Below, one piece after another: positions 1 through 7,433 of a DNA stretch of 45,576 nt. The DNA is from Defluviitaleaceae bacterium (GTDB taxonomy: Bacteria > Bacillota > Clostridia > Lachnospirales > WQUN01). Location: positions 1 to 45,576 of the forward strand of contig WRBD01000021.1 in assembly GCA_009779835.1 (NCBI GenBank), read 5' to 3'. The position numbers and the translations under genes are program-made. The notes beneath the pieces are model-generated. The model did no database searches. It was not told the DNA's origin and saw only the letters and a program-made list of their open reading frames with translations. Positions within the stretch are counted from its first letter, which is position 1; each line of letters begins with the position of its first letter.

Positions 1-86
1 ATAAACGCAAAAACCGCACCGGATACAAACATTCCCGAACCAAGCCCGATTACCACCGACAGCAAATTTAAAACGAAATTACTCAT
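1..86 (-). CDS. spoVAB: Stage V sporulation protein AB, N-terminal fragment
   Basis: Only the first 28 or so codons are in the window; the gene runs off the left edge. The ATG at 86-84 begins a hydrophobic, glycine-rich segment (MSNFVLNLLSVVIGLGSGMF) like the first membrane helix of SpoVAB. The gene overlaps the end of spoVAA by 8 bp, the tight coupling typical of spoVA operons. SpoVA proteins form the inner-membrane channel that moves dipicolinic acid into the forespore and out during germination. The identification rests mostly on gene order after spoVAA, because little of the protein is visible. Confidence 0.7.
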   Translation of the reverse strand, partial: MSNFVLNLLSVVIGLGSGMFVSGAVFAF

Positions 87-702
87 TCAATCTGCCCTCG
101 CGTTTTTCTATTAATTCGATCATTGCTTCGGTCACTTCTTTTTCGTATGCTTCTATTTCCACTTCGATGGGCGTGGGGTCATCGGTGATTTTCCTTCCCA
201 TAAAATGGTTATAGAAAACCATTATTCCAAGCGCAAGACCAATCGCATACGGAACCGCGATAATCGGCGGATTTTTCTTTTCCGTTCCGAAAAACATTGA
301 GTGATATTTTTCAAAAATTTTAGGAATTTGCCCGTCTGTGTGAAAACTCATAATCGCGGTCGCCGCGCCAATAAACAAAACCAACGAAATAAACGCCACT
401 CGCAGCCACAAAAACAGCGGAACTTCACTCCTTTTACGCGTAGTCGTATGCACCCAAGTATCCATTTCGCCTACATTATTAATTGTTGCGTCCGGGTATT
501 CCTTGCTGATTTTTTTTATAATATCCGTAATAGAAACCAAGTAATTTTTCGCGCCTTTGCCGCCGTCAATATCTCTAAGCTTCATACGAATTATTTTCGT
601 CTCCGATGCCGCCGGTGCAACAACATCCGCAACATCGCCGATTAAAATGTCTTCGCGGTTAAGTAAAGCCGCTTTCTTCTTGGGTTTGATATATATTTCC
701 AT
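79..702 (-). CDS. spoVAA: Stage V sporulation protein AA (SpoVAA)
   Basis: This 207-residue protein matches the usual SpoVAA size of about 206. It has a soluble N-terminal half beginning MEIYIKPKKK, with alternating charged and beta-type segments, then two membrane helices at roughly residues 103-120 and 148-166, and a charged C-terminal tail. SpoVAA is the first gene of the spoVA operon, whose products transport Ca-dipicolinate in spores. The start has a GGAGG box about seven bases upstream. The stop overlaps spoVAB, so translational coupling is likely. Sporulation-sigma control (SigG) is expected from the family, but I could not find a convincing SigG promoter upstream. Its presence marks the organism as a probable endospore former. 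Confidence 0.88.
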   Translation of the reverse strand: MEIYIKPKKKAALLNREDILIGDVADVVAPAASETKIIRMKLRDIDGGKGAKNYLVSITDIIKKISKEYPDATINNVGEMDTWVHTTTRKRSEVPLFLWLRVAFISLVLFIGAATAIMSFHTDGQIPKIFEKYHSMFFGTEKKNPPIIAVPYAIGLALGIMVFYNHFMGRKITDDPTPIEVEIEAYEKEVTEAMIELIEKREGRLNE

Positions 703-838
703 TGAAGAATCCTCCGTTTACAAACATCCCGTTATATTCCCGTTCCTGCTCTCGCGTCGCATAAAAAAATAATGCCGCCGCCAATGCAAAGAACAACAAT
801 CCTATGATTACCAAAATTTTAATTTTCATGTATCGCAT
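659..838 (-). CDS. Possible small membrane protein upstream of spoVAA
   Basis: A 59-codon frame opens with ATG at 838 (second in-frame ATG at 829). It encodes a basic start, one strongly hydrophobic helix (ILVIIGLLFFALAAALFFY) and a polar tail. Its last 44 bases overlap the start of spoVAA in another frame and include the spoVAA ribosome-binding site, so it could couple to spoVAA. Its only Shine-Dalgarno-like sequence (GGGGTG) lies in the 3-prime arm of the terminator hairpin just upstream, which would hide it when folded. I do not recognise a family. It may be real and leader-like, or a chance frame. Confidence 0.35.
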   Translation of the reverse strand: MRYMKIKILVIIGLLFFALAAALFFYATREQEREYNGMFVNGGFFNGNIYQTQEESGFT

Positions 839-886
839 AAAAAAACACCCCTTTTACGGAAAGTATTTCCGAAAAAGGGGTGTTGT
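839..886 (-). terminator. Strong rho-independent terminator, minus strand
   Basis: Arms 844-855 and 873-884 pair over 12 bp (AACACCCCTTTT with its complement). The helix continues after one mismatch as CGGAAA/TTTCCG (857-862 with 66-71 in the 866-871 block) around a 3-base loop. On the minus strand a run of seven T follows directly. On the plus strand there is no T run. It sits upstream of spoVAA with no minus-strand gene between it and 3.1 kb, so it probably ends transcription arriving from farther right, or acts as an attenuator. Confidence 0.8.
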
Positions 887-1008
887 AGACAGTTAAATGT
901 TAACGGCTAACCACTTTCGGTGTATTTCCAGGCAAATTTTCGTTCACAATACCTTGTATTTGGAAAATTTGCGGAAAAATGTCGAAATGGGGTAGCTTAT
1001 TTGTTTTT

Positions 1009-1037
1009 TTGATTATTTCGGCGAATTCTGATACACT
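1009..1037 (+). promoter_or_regulatory. SigA-type promoter for the AT-rich membrane gene
   Basis: A -35 box TTGATT (1009-1014) and a -10 box TACACT (1032-1037) are separated by exactly 17 bp and lie about 45 bp before the ribosome-binding site of the following plus-strand gene. Both boxes match the vegetative consensus at four of six positions. This is a motif match only. Confidence 0.5.
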
Positions 1038-1082
1038 CAACTAAAAGCCATAATTGTTCAATTGGAATTTTTGGAGGTATTT

Positions 1083-2915
1083 GTGTCGAATACTGATTTA
1101 GAAAGGATTCTTCTTGAGTTAAATCAATGCCGGGAGGATGAGCGCAACGGTAGAAATTCTATTGTTACAGCCATTCTTGTTGGTATAACTGCAATTGGAG
1201 TATTGGGTGTTTCCTCTATTGAGAGCAGTACAATTTTAAACTTGAGCGTGGAAACTACTATTTGGGTTTTCTTTTCAATAATAGGCGTAGTTGCATCCTA
1301 TATTTTTAACATTGGTCTTATTTCTGCATTAAGATATCATTATTTGCGTGATTTGGAGAATAGCTTGACTACAAGCAGTCATGAGACGGAAAAAGATTTT
1401 TTTTGTTGGACAGAATTGAATTCACCAATTGTAACACTGAAATTAACTAACGTTGTTCGTTCCCCATATTCATTGTTACACTTTTCTAATTTGCTTACTG
1501 CTATCATTTGCATTTTACTTATGTGCAATTTTTTATTTCCGGTGATTGATATAGAAATAGGCAAATCTATCATGAAAATGATGATTCCTCTATTGCCCGT
1601 TCTTTTTATTTCAAGCTGGTATTTTGGCACAAGCAAATCACAAAATGTTTACGAATACGCAAAAGAACGGGCAATGGAAAAAAGGTATAAAAATGTAAGC
1701 AAATTATTTTTAACTACAAATAAAAATTCTTATCAAATAGAAAGTAAATTATCAATTTCTTTTATTAAATACCTAATTTATCCGCGCCCTTCGGATACTA
1801 TTAAGGTATTTTTTATTTTATATGGTTTTATTATTGGGTCTGTATTATCCCATACAGAAGAACAATCCACCGGACTTATAAGCAAGATTATCCACTTTGT
1901 ACTTGTATTTTTGGTATTTGAATTTTTTAGTTATCAAGCACGTTATCAATGGAATGACATTCGTGGATACGTTGAGGATGATAATAATAAACAATCAAAA
2001 GAACGAAACCGTCTTAATAACGTCTGCAAAGAAATTAAACTTGCTGTTAGTGTTTCTTCCATTGTTATTTTCTGCAAATTAACCTTTGCGATAATATTTA
2101 CGTTGCCAAACTGGTTTAATTCCGGCGTTCCTTTAAGATGGGGAATCTTATTCATATTTTTGCTTAGTTTCTGTTATGAAATAGTGAGAAGTTGTAAAAT
2201 GGGGTTGCTCGCTATTTTCTTTGTTGGCTTTGGTTATCCAATGCGCTTGTTTTTTGGATATTGGTTGGCTCGCCCGGATTTATTTACGCACATAGGTATA
2301 TATGATGAAAATCTAATCCCATTATTACTGCTATTGTTAGCCACACTTACATTTGGCTGGGTATTTGTTACATTAACTTGGGCGTTGGAATGTGCTGCTT
2401 GCCGTAATACTACTAAGAAACCTCATATTTTACTCTTGGGGCGTAAACTTAAAGATATAGAGCATACATACCCCCTTAGAGAAAAAGGTTATATCCATAC
2501 ATGGTGGAATTGGGCTTATATTGCAACAGTTTTATCGCTTGCCTTAGCAGCTTTTTGGCTTACGGTACAATCGAATGAGTTCAGTATACATATGACTATT
2601 TTATGGGGTTTATTATCATTGTCCTGTGTCTTTTCCTCAAATAAAAATCGTTTCATATCTTTTTCTGCCAGCTGTATAATTTCAATCATATTGTTTTTTA
2701 GTTACCCTATAAAATTAAGTTTATATTCATTTATTATTTTAGCAATGATTGCTTACCCTTGTATATATGTACTCTTTCGTAATACAAATTACAAAGAAAT
2801 GAGTGAAGGTATTTCTCGTACAATATTTGCTATCAAAGCTTCTGTTTTGATAATAGTTAAATTGTATTTAGGGAATTCGACATACAATTTACTCTTTGTA
2901 AACAAAAAGAAGTAG
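1083..2915 (+). CDS. Polytopic membrane protein, possibly UbiA-superfamily-like
   Basis: The product has 610 residues with at least ten hydrophobic helices. GTG at 1083 is preferred because GGAGG lies five bases upstream; an in-frame TTG at 1062 lies before that box. The N-terminal third has several helices and a charged loop. The middle carries an NDIRGYVEDD segment near residues 291-300 followed by a Lys/Arg-rich loop. This resembles the first Asp-rich motif (NDxxDxxxD) of UbiA-type prenyl or phosphoribosyl transferases, but the central Asp is Gly. A later YPMRLFFGYWLA segment also resembles that family. Function is unknown and the UbiA link is inference. The gene is visibly more AT-rich than its neighbours and opposite to them in orientation, suggesting transfer. 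Confidence 0.6.
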   Translation: MSNTDLERILLELNQCREDERNGRNSIVTAILVGITAIGVLGVSSIESSTILNLSVETTIWVFFSIIGVVASYIFNIGLISALRYHYLRDLENSLTTSSHETEKDFFCWTELNSPIVTLKLTNVVRSPYSLLHFSNLLTAIICILLMCNFLFPVIDIEIGKSIMKMMIPLLPVLFISSWYFGTSKSQNVYEYAKERAMEKRYKNVSKLFLTTNKNSYQIESKLSISFIKYLIYPRPSDTIKVFFILYGFIIGSVLSHTEEQSTGLISKIIHFVLVFLVFEFFSYQARYQWNDIRGYVEDDNNKQSKERNRLNNVCKEIKLAVSVSSIVIFCKLTFAIIFTLPNWFNSGVPLRWGILFIFLLSFCYEIVRSCKMGLLAIFFVGFGYPMRLFFGYWLARPDLFTHIGIYDENLIPLLLLLLATLTFGWVFVTLTWALECAACRNTTKKPHILLLGRKLKDIEHTYPLREKGYIHTWWNWAYIATVLSLALAAFWLTVQSNEFSIHMTILWGLLSLSCVFSSNKNRFISFSASCIISIILFFSYPIKLSLYSFIILAMIAYPCIYVLFRNTNYKEMSEGISRTIFAIKASVLIIVKLYLGNSTYNLLFVNKKK

Positions 2916-3040
2916 GTTTTGTTTAATGCCGTTCAAATATTCAGGCTCCTTTGAGATTCAACTTAAAGCTTTCCTTCATCAATTAACTTTTCTAATTGAG
3001 ATTTGGATACCAAAATACTGAACCAATATCATGTAAAAAA

Positions 3041-3073
3041 ACGGGACGCTTGCGGGGGGCTTGCGTCCTTTTT
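3041..3073. terminator. Bidirectional terminator-like hairpin
   Basis: GGACGC (3044-3049) pairs with GCGTCC (3063-3068). Two more pairs close a G-rich loop after a two-base mismatch. The plus strand continues with TTTTT and the minus strand with CG then seven T. It separates the 3-prime end of the membrane gene from the AP2-type remnant and could serve both. Confidence 0.6.
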
Positions 3074-3102
3074 ATTTCAAGCCGCCCAAGCCGCAACGAT
3101 CA

Positions 3103-3258
3103 TCAATCCTTTGTCAATAGTTTATCAGTGTTGTACTGCTCCAGAAAAGGAATAATCAGTTTTTCTTCCGCCGCTTTTCTTACCGCAGCGGCTTCCTCAA
3201 GTGTGACGAATCTCCCAAGGTTTTTTTCGCCATTAAAACACATCTCCTGCCAATGGAT
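3103..3258 (-). pseudogene. C-terminal remnant of an AP2-domain (phage/homing-endonuclease type) protein
   Basis: A minus-strand frame ending at the TGA 3105-3103 reads FNGEKNLGRFVTLEEAAA and then an R-K-A-E-E helix and PFLEQY. This is the typical second half of a bacterial AP2 DNA-binding domain as found in phage HNH or homing-endonuclease proteins: a W-x-x-x beta strand, LGxF, TLEEA, then an amphipathic helix. No N-terminal HNH or start with a ribosome-binding site could be followed to the right, so only the tail seems to survive. The terminator at 3041-3073 follows it. Confidence 0.5.
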
Positions 3259-3786
3259 AGTCAGTATAATACAGGATTTTACAATGATTGAGAAAATGTT
3301 GCAATATTATGTAGCGCAGGCCGGGATGGTTTCAAGACTTAACCCGCAATTAAATGTTACAATTGGGGAAAAATAGCCATTATCCATACTGCAAGACTGC
3401 GATTTTTATGTTTTCGATTCTTTTTTAAGTAAAGCCGAGGTCACGTGCCCCCGGCGGGTGCCGCAACGCGCATTAAAGGTGCATGCATGGGTGGCGAAGC
3501 CGGGCTGGTACCGGAGCCCGGTGCGCTATCCCCTTATATGTGCGGTGCGGCGGGTAATGCAGTTGCAACATAATGCAGAGGTTAATGCGGAATCGGTGCG
3601 GTCCGTTTCAAGGCGCGAAGCCCCTTCCGGAGATGGCAAAACCCGTTCATGACATAAAACGTCTGTTCGACCATTGCGAACCCATGCTATCACGCAATGT
3701 GTATCATGTCAATACTTATTTATTAAGATTGCTATGTATCCCCGCTAACCCCATCAAAAGGACGAAGCAACGGGCATTATATTCTA
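3259..3786. other. Non-coding stretch with a GC-rich, hairpin-rich island (about 3430-3660)
   Basis: No convincing gene was found. From about 3430 to 3660 the sequence becomes markedly GC-rich compared with both sides. It contains a perfect 7-bp hairpin (CCGGGCT, 8-base loop, AGCCCGG, near 3500-3521) enclosed by a possible GCGCA/TGCGC pairing, and three TAATGC motifs near 3555-3590. Plus-strand frames here have unlikely composition and no ribosome-binding site. It may be the remnant of a mobile element or a structured RNA. From 3660 to 3786 I see nothing clear. Confidence 0.35.
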
Positions 3787-4998
3787 TTAATTTATCAGCA
3801 GCGGCGCGTTGGAAGTCTCGACCCCGAGCTTTACTTTTTTCGCAGAGCCGTCGAAACTTGTGCTTCGCGCTTCCACCAGCGAAGGCTCGTTGATTAAATA
3901 CTGTAAGCCCGTTAGTCCCAGTCGGATTTCACCCATTGCGGCATGGGCTTTTATGTGGTATCCAAGGTTCGGCGCGGTCGGAAGGTTTATATTTAACTTT
4001 GCGTTACCTGTTTCCACGCTCCAAATATATTCCGAATAGCGTTCAAATTTTGAAATTATAATTGAAAGCGGGCTGTTGTAATTGGAAAGTTTTAACTTTG
4101 CAATGTCCAGCTCATCGGTTTCGAGGGGGGCATTCAGATTTTCGATTGTCGCGCTTTCAGCGGCAATGTTCGAGACGGAAAAACGCCCGTTACTCGATTC
4201 CGCGTAAAGATTTCCGGCGGCAAGCCCGGATAACGCGGTGCTTCCGTTTGCGTTGGAAAAACGCATTTCGCTTGCGGAAAGCGAAGACGCATCTAAGTGT
4301 CCGTTCATTCCGTCTACTTTTATAACGCCGAATGCCCGCTCCGGCACATATGCGTCAATTGACACCATCCCAAAATCGTCCGGTTCGTATTTTAAGAAAT
4401 ATTTTCCGCCAAGCTTTACAAGCTCAATGTAAGAGTTGGCTTTTTTTGCGCGATACGTAAGGCGCGCCGTAATTTTATCGCCATTGTAGCCTTTTAGCCG
4501 GATATCGCCGTTAAATCCGGATATATTTAATTCGTTGTAACCGCTCGTCTCAACCGGAATTTCAATTTGCTTTTCGCACATACCGCCCGAACTTTTCGGC
4601 GCGGAAGGCTTTGGCGGCTCGGGGCGGTGAGCTTGCGAAGTATGCGACGGCGCGGGGGAAACAAACGCGTCCGAAACCCGTCCCGCCACACCCGCTATTT
4701 GCGACGCGACAACCTCTGCGAATTTTTCCACTTTCGGCGCGGCATCTCGCACAAAGCTCTCGAATTTCTGCCCTATATCGTCAAAGCTTGAATGAGAATC
4801 TCCGCTTGGTCTGCCGTTATTTGTGTATCCCTCATATTTTTTCCCGGAAGAAGAATGCCCAACCGGCGGCGGTGGAGGAACCGGGGGCAGTGAGTATCCC
4901 GAACCGCCCGAATCAACCGCTTGCAACAACTGCGCCGCTTCCGCAGCGGAAATTTGTCCGTTTTCAATCATTTGAAGTATTCGCAATTTTTCATTCAT
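3787..4998 (-). CDS. YvlB-like protein: SHOCT-like N-terminus plus DUF4097 beta-repeat domain
   Basis: The product is 403 residues from ATG 4998 (AAGGAGG nine bases upstream; the TTG at 5004 is too close to it). Residues 1-30 (MNEKLRILQMIENG...AAEAAQLLQA) match the short helical domain at the start of Bacillus YvlB-type proteins. Residues 35-150 form a Pro/Ser/Gly-rich linker. From about 150 a repetitive beta-strand domain follows (SGFNGDIRL, DGMNGHLD, ETGNAKLN, ETSNAPLL), typical of DUF4097/adhesin-like right-handed beta structures. There is no signal peptide or membrane helix, so it is probably cytoplasmic. It is the last gene after dnaD-dnaI, 19 bp from dnaI, and likely in their operon. 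YvlB-family genes are often cell-envelope-stress linked; its exact role is unknown. Confidence 0.75.
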   Translation of the reverse strand: MNEKLRILQMIENGQISAAEAAQLLQAVDSGGSGYSLPPVPPPPPVGHSSSGKKYEGYTNNGRPSGDSHSSFDDIGQKFESFVRDAAPKVEKFAEVVASQIAGVAGRVSDAFVSPAPSHTSQAHRPEPPKPSAPKSSGGMCEKQIEIPVETSGYNELNISGFNGDIRLKGYNGDKITARLTYRAKKANSYIELVKLGGKYFLKYEPDDFGMVSIDAYVPERAFGVIKVDGMNGHLDASSLSASEMRFSNANGSTALSGLAAGNLYAESSNGRFSVSNIAAESATIENLNAPLETDELDIAKLKLSNYNSPLSIIISKFERYSEYIWSVETGNAKLNINLPTAPNLGYHIKAHAAMGEIRLGLTGLQYLINEPSLVEARSTSFDGSAKKVKLGVETSNAPLLIN

Positions 4999-5017
4999 TT
5001 TCAAAAACCTCCTTCAA

Positions 5018-6031
5018 TTAATACATACGCACTCCCCCGTACTTTTTCTTCACGCGAATGTCTTCGCCGAAAAATTTCAACATTTGATAATTGCCTAAAA
5101 ATCGAGAAACTATCCGCTCGGAATACTGTGAAGCAAGCCCGTTCGGGGATAAATTTGTTGAAATTACAGTGGGTTTACGCATTAGAAGTCTCTGGTTGAT
5201 TATATCAAAAAGCGCGGAAGATGTAACAATTGTTGAAACTTCCGCGCCAAGGTCGTCAAGAACAAGAAGGTCTGTTTCGTCAACCGTTTCAAGCATTTCA
5301 TCGGGCGCGGCAAGCGACTCACGGTTAAAGCGTGAATCTTCTATAACCTTACAAAGACGCGGCACGGTAAGATACAGCACGGTATATCCCGCGTCCAGCA
5401 AATCTTTGGCTATGCAGTGACTTAAAAAAGTTTTTCCAAGCCCCGTTTCTCCGTATAAAAGAAGATTTTGAAAATCATTTCCGAAACTTTGCACAAAATT
5501 AATTGCGTATCTGTAATTTGCTTCGATGTTGGTGCGCGGCGAAAGCCCTTCATTTTCAATAATTTCCGTACTGAAAAGCCGAATATCGAACGTATCAAAA
5601 TTTTCGTCTCGCAAGACATCGCGCATATTCGACAGCGAATAATATTCTTCAATTAACCGCTGTTTCAAGCAGACGCAGGGTGTAACGGGAAGCCCGGGCG
5701 AGTGAGTTATGTAACCGGTATCAGCGCAATTTTTGCAATTGTACGCAGGGTGCAAATAATTTTCACTTATACCCTTTTTTGCAAGCAAAGAAAGACGCTC
5801 ATTTTTTAAAGCGTCCGATTTTTCCCGTGCTTCCCGCGCACTGTTTTCATCCCCCGAAAGGGCGAGCCGCGCAAGTGAAAGCCCCAATTCACCCAATTTT
5901 TTGTCGATTATGTTAAGCCTTGGGGTTTTTTTGTAAATTTCCTCGCGCCGCGCATCTTGCAATTCTTCGGCGCGGGTTCTTGAAGCTTCAAATTCCCGCA
6001 TCACTTCGCGGTACGCGTTTTTATACTTCAA
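5018..6031 (-). CDS. dnaI: Primosomal helicase loader DnaI/DnaC-type AAA+ ATPase
   Basis: The product is 337 residues with a TTG start at 6031, five bases after the dnaD stop. A charged coiled N-terminal region (1-90) is followed by a zinc-binding cluster (C99, C102, C119, C121), as in DnaI-like loaders. The AAA+ domain has Walker A GETGLGKT at 194-201 and Walker B LLVLDD at 255-260. Family knowledge: it loads the replicative helicase DnaB/DnaC onto DNA with DnaD during replication initiation and restart. Adjacency to a DnaD-domain gene supports this. The short spacing to dnaD implies translational coupling. Confidence 0.88.
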   Translation of the reverse strand: MKYKNAYREVMREFEASRTRAEELQDARREEIYKKTPRLNIIDKKLGELGLSLARLALSGDENSAREAREKSDALKNERLSLLAKKGISENYLHPAYNCKNCADTGYITHSPGLPVTPCVCLKQRLIEEYYSLSNMRDVLRDENFDTFDIRLFSTEIIENEGLSPRTNIEANYRYAINFVQSFGNDFQNLLLYGETGLGKTFLSHCIAKDLLDAGYTVLYLTVPRLCKVIEDSRFNRESLAAPDEMLETVDETDLLVLDDLGAEVSTIVTSSALFDIINQRLLMRKPTVISTNLSPNGLASQYSERIVSRFLGNYQMLKFFGEDIRVKKKYGGVRMY

Positions 6032-6036
6032 CTATA

Positions 6037-7095
6037 TCACTCGCTTACCTTTAATCTTTGTTCAAGATATGCACGTTCGAGTTTTTCGTATTTGTCAAAA
6101 TCAATTTCACGCTGGTTGAAATTTATAAAGCGGTTGGGCTTTGGCTTTGCCGCGGAAGGGCGCGGAGTTTTTACTTCCTGTGAGAATTCATCGTCTGCGG
6201 CGGCAGCATCTTCCAGCGTTGTAATGCCTTTTTCGTGCCACTTTTTCAAGATGGCTTCGGTGTATTTTTTATCAAATTTATTTATTTTCAAAACGCATCT
6301 GTCGCAGGCTTCGGTGATTAGTTCAAGCGGCATATTCCATTCGTGTAGCCATTTATCCATGAATTTGCGCTGAACTTTCGTGGGGTACGAAGAAATTTGA
6401 CCCATGTGTTGCAAAATTGTTTGGTAATTCCGATTAAATTTTTGTACATATAATAACGCTTTTTCGATATCATTTATTTCATTGTCTGCCCAGTCGATTG
6501 CGCATTTTTCAATATATCGAAGACTGCGGTGGTCGTTTTCCGCGCAGTATTCTAAAAGATACTCAATCACATCAATCGGCAGACGAAGCCAGTCGTAGAA
6601 ACTGAAAACTGTATTCATTATGCTGTGGTTAATCATTCCAAGTGTTCTTTCCGCGCACTTGAAAAGCCGCTTTACATCGGGGCTTTCGTTGCTGTAACAT
6701 TCAAGTTCGGGCGGGGAATATTTCGGCATTTCAGGACGCGGAAGCGGCTCGGTTTTTTCCTCGGGAACCATTAGCAGCGTTAAGGGCGGAGCAACCAAGT
6801 TTCGGGGTGTTACGGGCAAAAAAGTGATTTCCATATCCTGATTATCTGAGGAAATTTTTACAAGATTTACTTTTTCCCAGTGTTGCCACGCCTTAATGAC
6901 ATCGCCCTCGGTAAGCTGAAAACGCTCGCCGATTTCTTGCAGGCTTGCCGAACAGCCGTCTAAAAGACGGCGTAAACTCCATATGTAAATTAGCGGATAC
7001 ACAGGCAAACAATCCGTAAAATAATCATCAATAAAAATGTAGGGAAGCTCCAGTGTCGAACATTTGTATCCTAGCTTCATTTTTATAGCGCACAT
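6037..7095 (-). CDS. dnaD: DnaD-domain replication initiation protein
   Basis: The product has 352 residues. Residues 1-100 form a winged-helix-like N-terminus. The two C-terminal DnaD-type domains contain the family pattern of aromatic and charged helices (LRYIEKCAIDWADNEI; LHEWNMPLELITEACDRC; YTEAILKKWHEKGI). In Firmicutes such proteins help DnaA melt origins and recruit the helicase-loader complex. The start at 7095 has GAGGCG about five bases upstream. It heads the dnaD-dnaI-yvlB-like operon and is preceded by a 340-bp region with DnaA boxes, which fits a replication-linked control region. Confidence 0.85.
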   Translation of the reverse strand: MCAIKMKLGYKCSTLELPYIFIDDYFTDCLPVYPLIYIWSLRRLLDGCSASLQEIGERFQLTEGDVIKAWQHWEKVNLVKISSDNQDMEITFLPVTPRNLVAPPLTLLMVPEEKTEPLPRPEMPKYSPPELECYSNESPDVKRLFKCAERTLGMINHSIMNTVFSFYDWLRLPIDVIEYLLEYCAENDHRSLRYIEKCAIDWADNEINDIEKALLYVQKFNRNYQTILQHMGQISSYPTKVQRKFMDKWLHEWNMPLELITEACDRCVLKINKFDKKYTEAILKKWHEKGITTLEDAAAADDEFSQEVKTPRPSAAKPKPNRFINFNQREIDFDKYEKLERAYLEQRLKVSE

Positions 7096-7168
7096 ATTTT
7101 CGCCTCGTCTGTTTTATTATTTTCGCCCGCGTATAATAACCTATTTTTGGGTGCTTGAACACTGTTTT

Positions 7169-7212
7169 TTATCAACAAAATTATAAATTTCTGTGGATAA
7201 ACCTGTGGATAA
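7169..7212. promoter_or_regulatory. DnaA-box cluster 1 upstream of dnaD
   Basis: Two perfect DnaA boxes TGTGGATAA lie at 7192-7200 and 7204-7212 in the same orientation, 12 bp apart. A one-mismatch box TTATCAACA (7169-7177) lies in the opposite orientation. They sit 75-125 bp upstream of the dnaD start. Consensus is TTATCCACA; the biological role is inferred. Confidence 0.7.
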
Positions 7213-7320
7213 CTCGCGGTTTTCTTGCACGTGATTTTTACTGGCTTTGTGGAGCAATTATTAAATGTCAATAGTCTAATTGTAATACTTTATTAACAGT
7301 TTAGTATTCTAATATGAGAA
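7213..7320. other. AT-rich spacer between DnaA-box groups
   Basis: From about 7258 to 7318 the sequence is very AT-rich and holds no gene with a ribosome-binding site. With DnaA boxes on both sides it superficially resembles an origin unwinding region, but this is unproven. The dnaD promoter should lie between here and 7096; a TATTAT-like -10 is visible near 7120-7135 but no clean -35. Confidence 0.35.
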
Positions 7321-7371
7321 AAAGCCCGCAATCACTGGGCTTCTTCGCTCACCCCCGATGATTGCAGGCTT
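7315..7371 (-). terminator. murC terminator with two mutually exclusive stems
   Basis: On the minus strand AAGCCTGCAATCA (7371-7359) pairs over 12 of 13 bases with TGATTGCGGGCTT (7334-7322), followed by TTTTTC. A shorter hairpin AAGCCC (7342-7337) with GGGCTT (7327-7322) uses the same 3-prime arm and the same T run. Either would end murC transcription before dnaD. Confidence 0.7.
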
Positions 7372-7413
7372 ATTTGGGGCTTGACAAACGCAACCCCGCT
7401 ACATATCAGACTC

Positions 7414-7431
7414 TGTGGATAATGTGGATAA
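7414..7431. promoter_or_regulatory. Tandem pair of DnaA boxes at the murC 3-prime end
   Basis: Two perfect TGTGGATAA boxes abut each other with no spacer (7414-7422 and 7423-7431), three bases beyond the murC stop codon (7436-7434). Together with cluster 1 this makes four consensus boxes within 240 bp. Confidence 0.7.
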
Positions 7432-7433
7432 CT

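Noticed and set aside
2928..3020. Short plus-strand peptide frame and a minus-strand SKSQLEKLIDEGKL-like frame
   Set aside because: Both are too short and lack a start with a ribosome-binding site. At most they are debris.
3458..3893. Plus-strand open frames of 64 and 106 codons
   Set aside because: No ribosome-binding sites and odd composition; one overlaps the yvlB-like gene antisense.
7169..7431. Main chromosomal origin (oriC)
   Set aside because: DnaA boxes flank an AT-rich stretch, but dnaA/dnaN are absent, and der, ftsK, smc and topB to the right are all on the minus strand, which would be head-on to a fork leaving this site. Regulatory or titration roles fit better.
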